Shown here: piece after piece, positions 62,603 through 64,000 of the stretch
Position numbering within the stretch: position 1 is the first letter of the stretch
Layout: each line of letters starts with the position of its first letter
Source: Psoroptes ovis
Lineage: Eukaryota; Arthropoda; Arachnida; Sarcoptiformes; Psoroptidae
Direction of reading: 5' to 3'
NCBI GenBank assembly: GCA_002943765.1
Contig: PQWQ01000016.1
Coordinates: 744,001 to 808,000 of the forward strand
Length of the DNA stretch: 64,000 nt
Position numbers and translations under genes: made by a program
Notes under the pieces: generated by a model
Told to the model about the DNA's origin: nothing
Databases searched by the model: none
Seen by the model: the letters and a program-made list of their open reading frames with translations, nothing else

Positions 62603-64000
62603 TTATTCCCAATCAATCAATGAATGAATAAATACATGAGAATATAACTGGCTGACTTTGGTGGGCATTGAGGGCGCTTCACACGCCCTCAATCATCTTC
62701 AATTTACACAAAAATACGAAAAAATTATTTATGATCAAAGAAGCATTTATGCAAAAATGCATGGCCGATCGCAAAAAAAATATCGCAAATTTATGTGACA
62801 TGTATACGAAATATATGATGATAATAATAATAATAATAATAATAACATGACATTTTCATTACAACACAACACAAAGCCAATAGCCTAATGAAAAACTATT
62901 GAAAATTAGCAAGATTTTTTTTTTGACTTATTTTGTATAACAGTAAAAAAAATTATTTATTATTGGCAATAATAATACAATGATGATGATGATGATGATC
63001 GTATATCATCTCTATAATATTTTATTGCATAACATTCATATTATTGTTCGTAATAATAAAACCAACGGCAAAATAAAATACAAGTTAAAGGACCAATTGA
63101 TGTCAATGAAATTGGAAGAAATATTCAATGAAATTCAAACAACGAACAATGAAAATTTTTATTATTTATTTCCCCCTCCCCCCTAATTTGAGAAGAATAA
63201 GGAGCAAATACGAAAAATAAATTCAAATAAATAAATAAATTCACATATATTCAAACAAACATACAAACAAACAAACAAATACAAGAGAAATAATAATGAA
63301 AAATTCCATTTCATTTTATTTCATTCATACAAATACACAAATCAAATGAAAATGAAATGAAATGAAATGAAAACATAAAAGATAATAAATTAAAATTAAA
63401 TTGGTTTTCATTTTCATTTTGATTTGTATTTGCATGCATTTACAATTCAATTTCAATTTCATGTTTATTTTGAATTCATTTTTCATCTTTTTGGCATTTT
63501 CATCTTTTTCTTAAAGAAACACTGAAAAATTGTAAATTTACTCATTTTTCAATTCAATTCAATTATTCATTGTCTAAAAAGGATGATGATGATGATCATG
63601 TCCAGCAATGATGTGTTCTCATTATAATTTTCAAGTAGTTTGTGCTTTGATTGTTTTTTTCAATTCAATTCATTGTCAAATGCAAAAAAAAAACCATTAA
63701 GGGTTGACATTTAGTGTAAAACAGAGGAGAAAGCTAGAATAAACATTAACATCATTTCATTTTGAAAGAAAAAGGACATTTTCTTAAAACATTATTCATC
63801 ATCATTAAAGAAAATTTTGAAATAAAAATGTTTTATTAAACATAAAACAAGGTTTTTAAAAACAACAAGCAAGGTCAAAGGCTATAGCTATTTAGCAAAC
63901 TTGGCTACGCATTCGACCTTTATCATTTCGTTTATATTTTTCAAAAATTTTTCAATTATTCATTTTTGATCAACTTGGCCAAATTGAAATGAAATAAAAT

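Larger units (their letters stand above)
60837..64000. other. Intergenic region upstream of the plexin
   Basis: Three MITE copies (61371, 61921, 62521), GTC/GAT runs near 61130-61165, A22-type run near 62058-62076, (TAA)n near 62820-62846, (GAT)n near 62980-63000 and many GAAAT/TTTCA repeats. Open frames are short and repeat-driven; none is recognised. Confidence 0.6.

Noticed and set aside
1..64000. tRNA, rRNA or other structured RNA genes
   Set aside because: I looked for the tRNA B-box (GGTTCGAATCC-like) and found none that pairs into an arm; no rRNA-like segment was seen. A covariance-model search would be needed to be sure.

Overview
This is a eukaryotic, strongly AT-rich window full of simple repeats: GAT/ATC runs, GAATGAAT-type repeats, CA/GT dinucleotides and poly(A/T). 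It holds one clear host gene, a plexin with short GT-AG introns (ten introns, nine of them 62-94 bp). Compact introns, AT-biased codons and long low-complexity intergenic DNA suit an arthropod, and an acariform (astigmatan) mite is my best guess. The species assignment is inference. No bacterial or organellar gene was seen.

Layout. (1) 1-19.8 kb: intergenic, with no ORF I would defend, but with eight copies (one cut by the window edge) of an ~80-bp palindromic mariner-like MITE; six of them lie within 3.4 kb (13.7-17.1 kb). (2) 19.84-26.98 kb: a complete, very young LTR retrotransposon. It has two LTRs that appear identical except for the length of one poly(A) run, a 5-bp target duplication, a polypurine tract, a gag-protease-RT-RNase H-integrase frame and an envelope-like frame. 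Two +1 frame breaks interrupt it, one inside the integrase catalytic triad and one after the envelope signal peptide. Gag looks BEL/Pao-like (three zinc knuckles) while RT/RNase H is Ty3/gypsy-like, and no normal tRNA primer site follows the 5' LTR. (3) 27-49.4 kb: a gene-poor stretch of microsatellites, perfect hairpins, two MITEs and a few strong splice-like signals on the + strand that could be non-coding or 5'-UTR exons. (4) 49.46-51.34 kb: an ~1.9-kb minisatellite of a 35-bp unit with variant units and higher-order duplication. (5) 51.7-60.36 kb, minus strand: a full plexin gene that I could assemble into 11 coding exons (6492 nt with stop, 2163 codons from the most upstream ATG) with consistent splice phases and all plexin domains. 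Its cytoplasmic juxtamembrane segment points to the plexin-A class (semaphorin receptor). Two MITEs sit in its one large intron. (6) 60.4-64 kb: upstream flank of the plexin with four more MITEs and simple repeats.

Only the plexin is likely to serve the host. It would be a membrane receptor binding semaphorins through its Sema/PSI/IPT ectodomain and signalling through a split RasGAP domain interrupted by a Rho-GTPase-binding domain. The retroelement and the MITEs are independent mobile DNA. The MITE arms change together between copies, the most intriguing pattern in the non-coding DNA.
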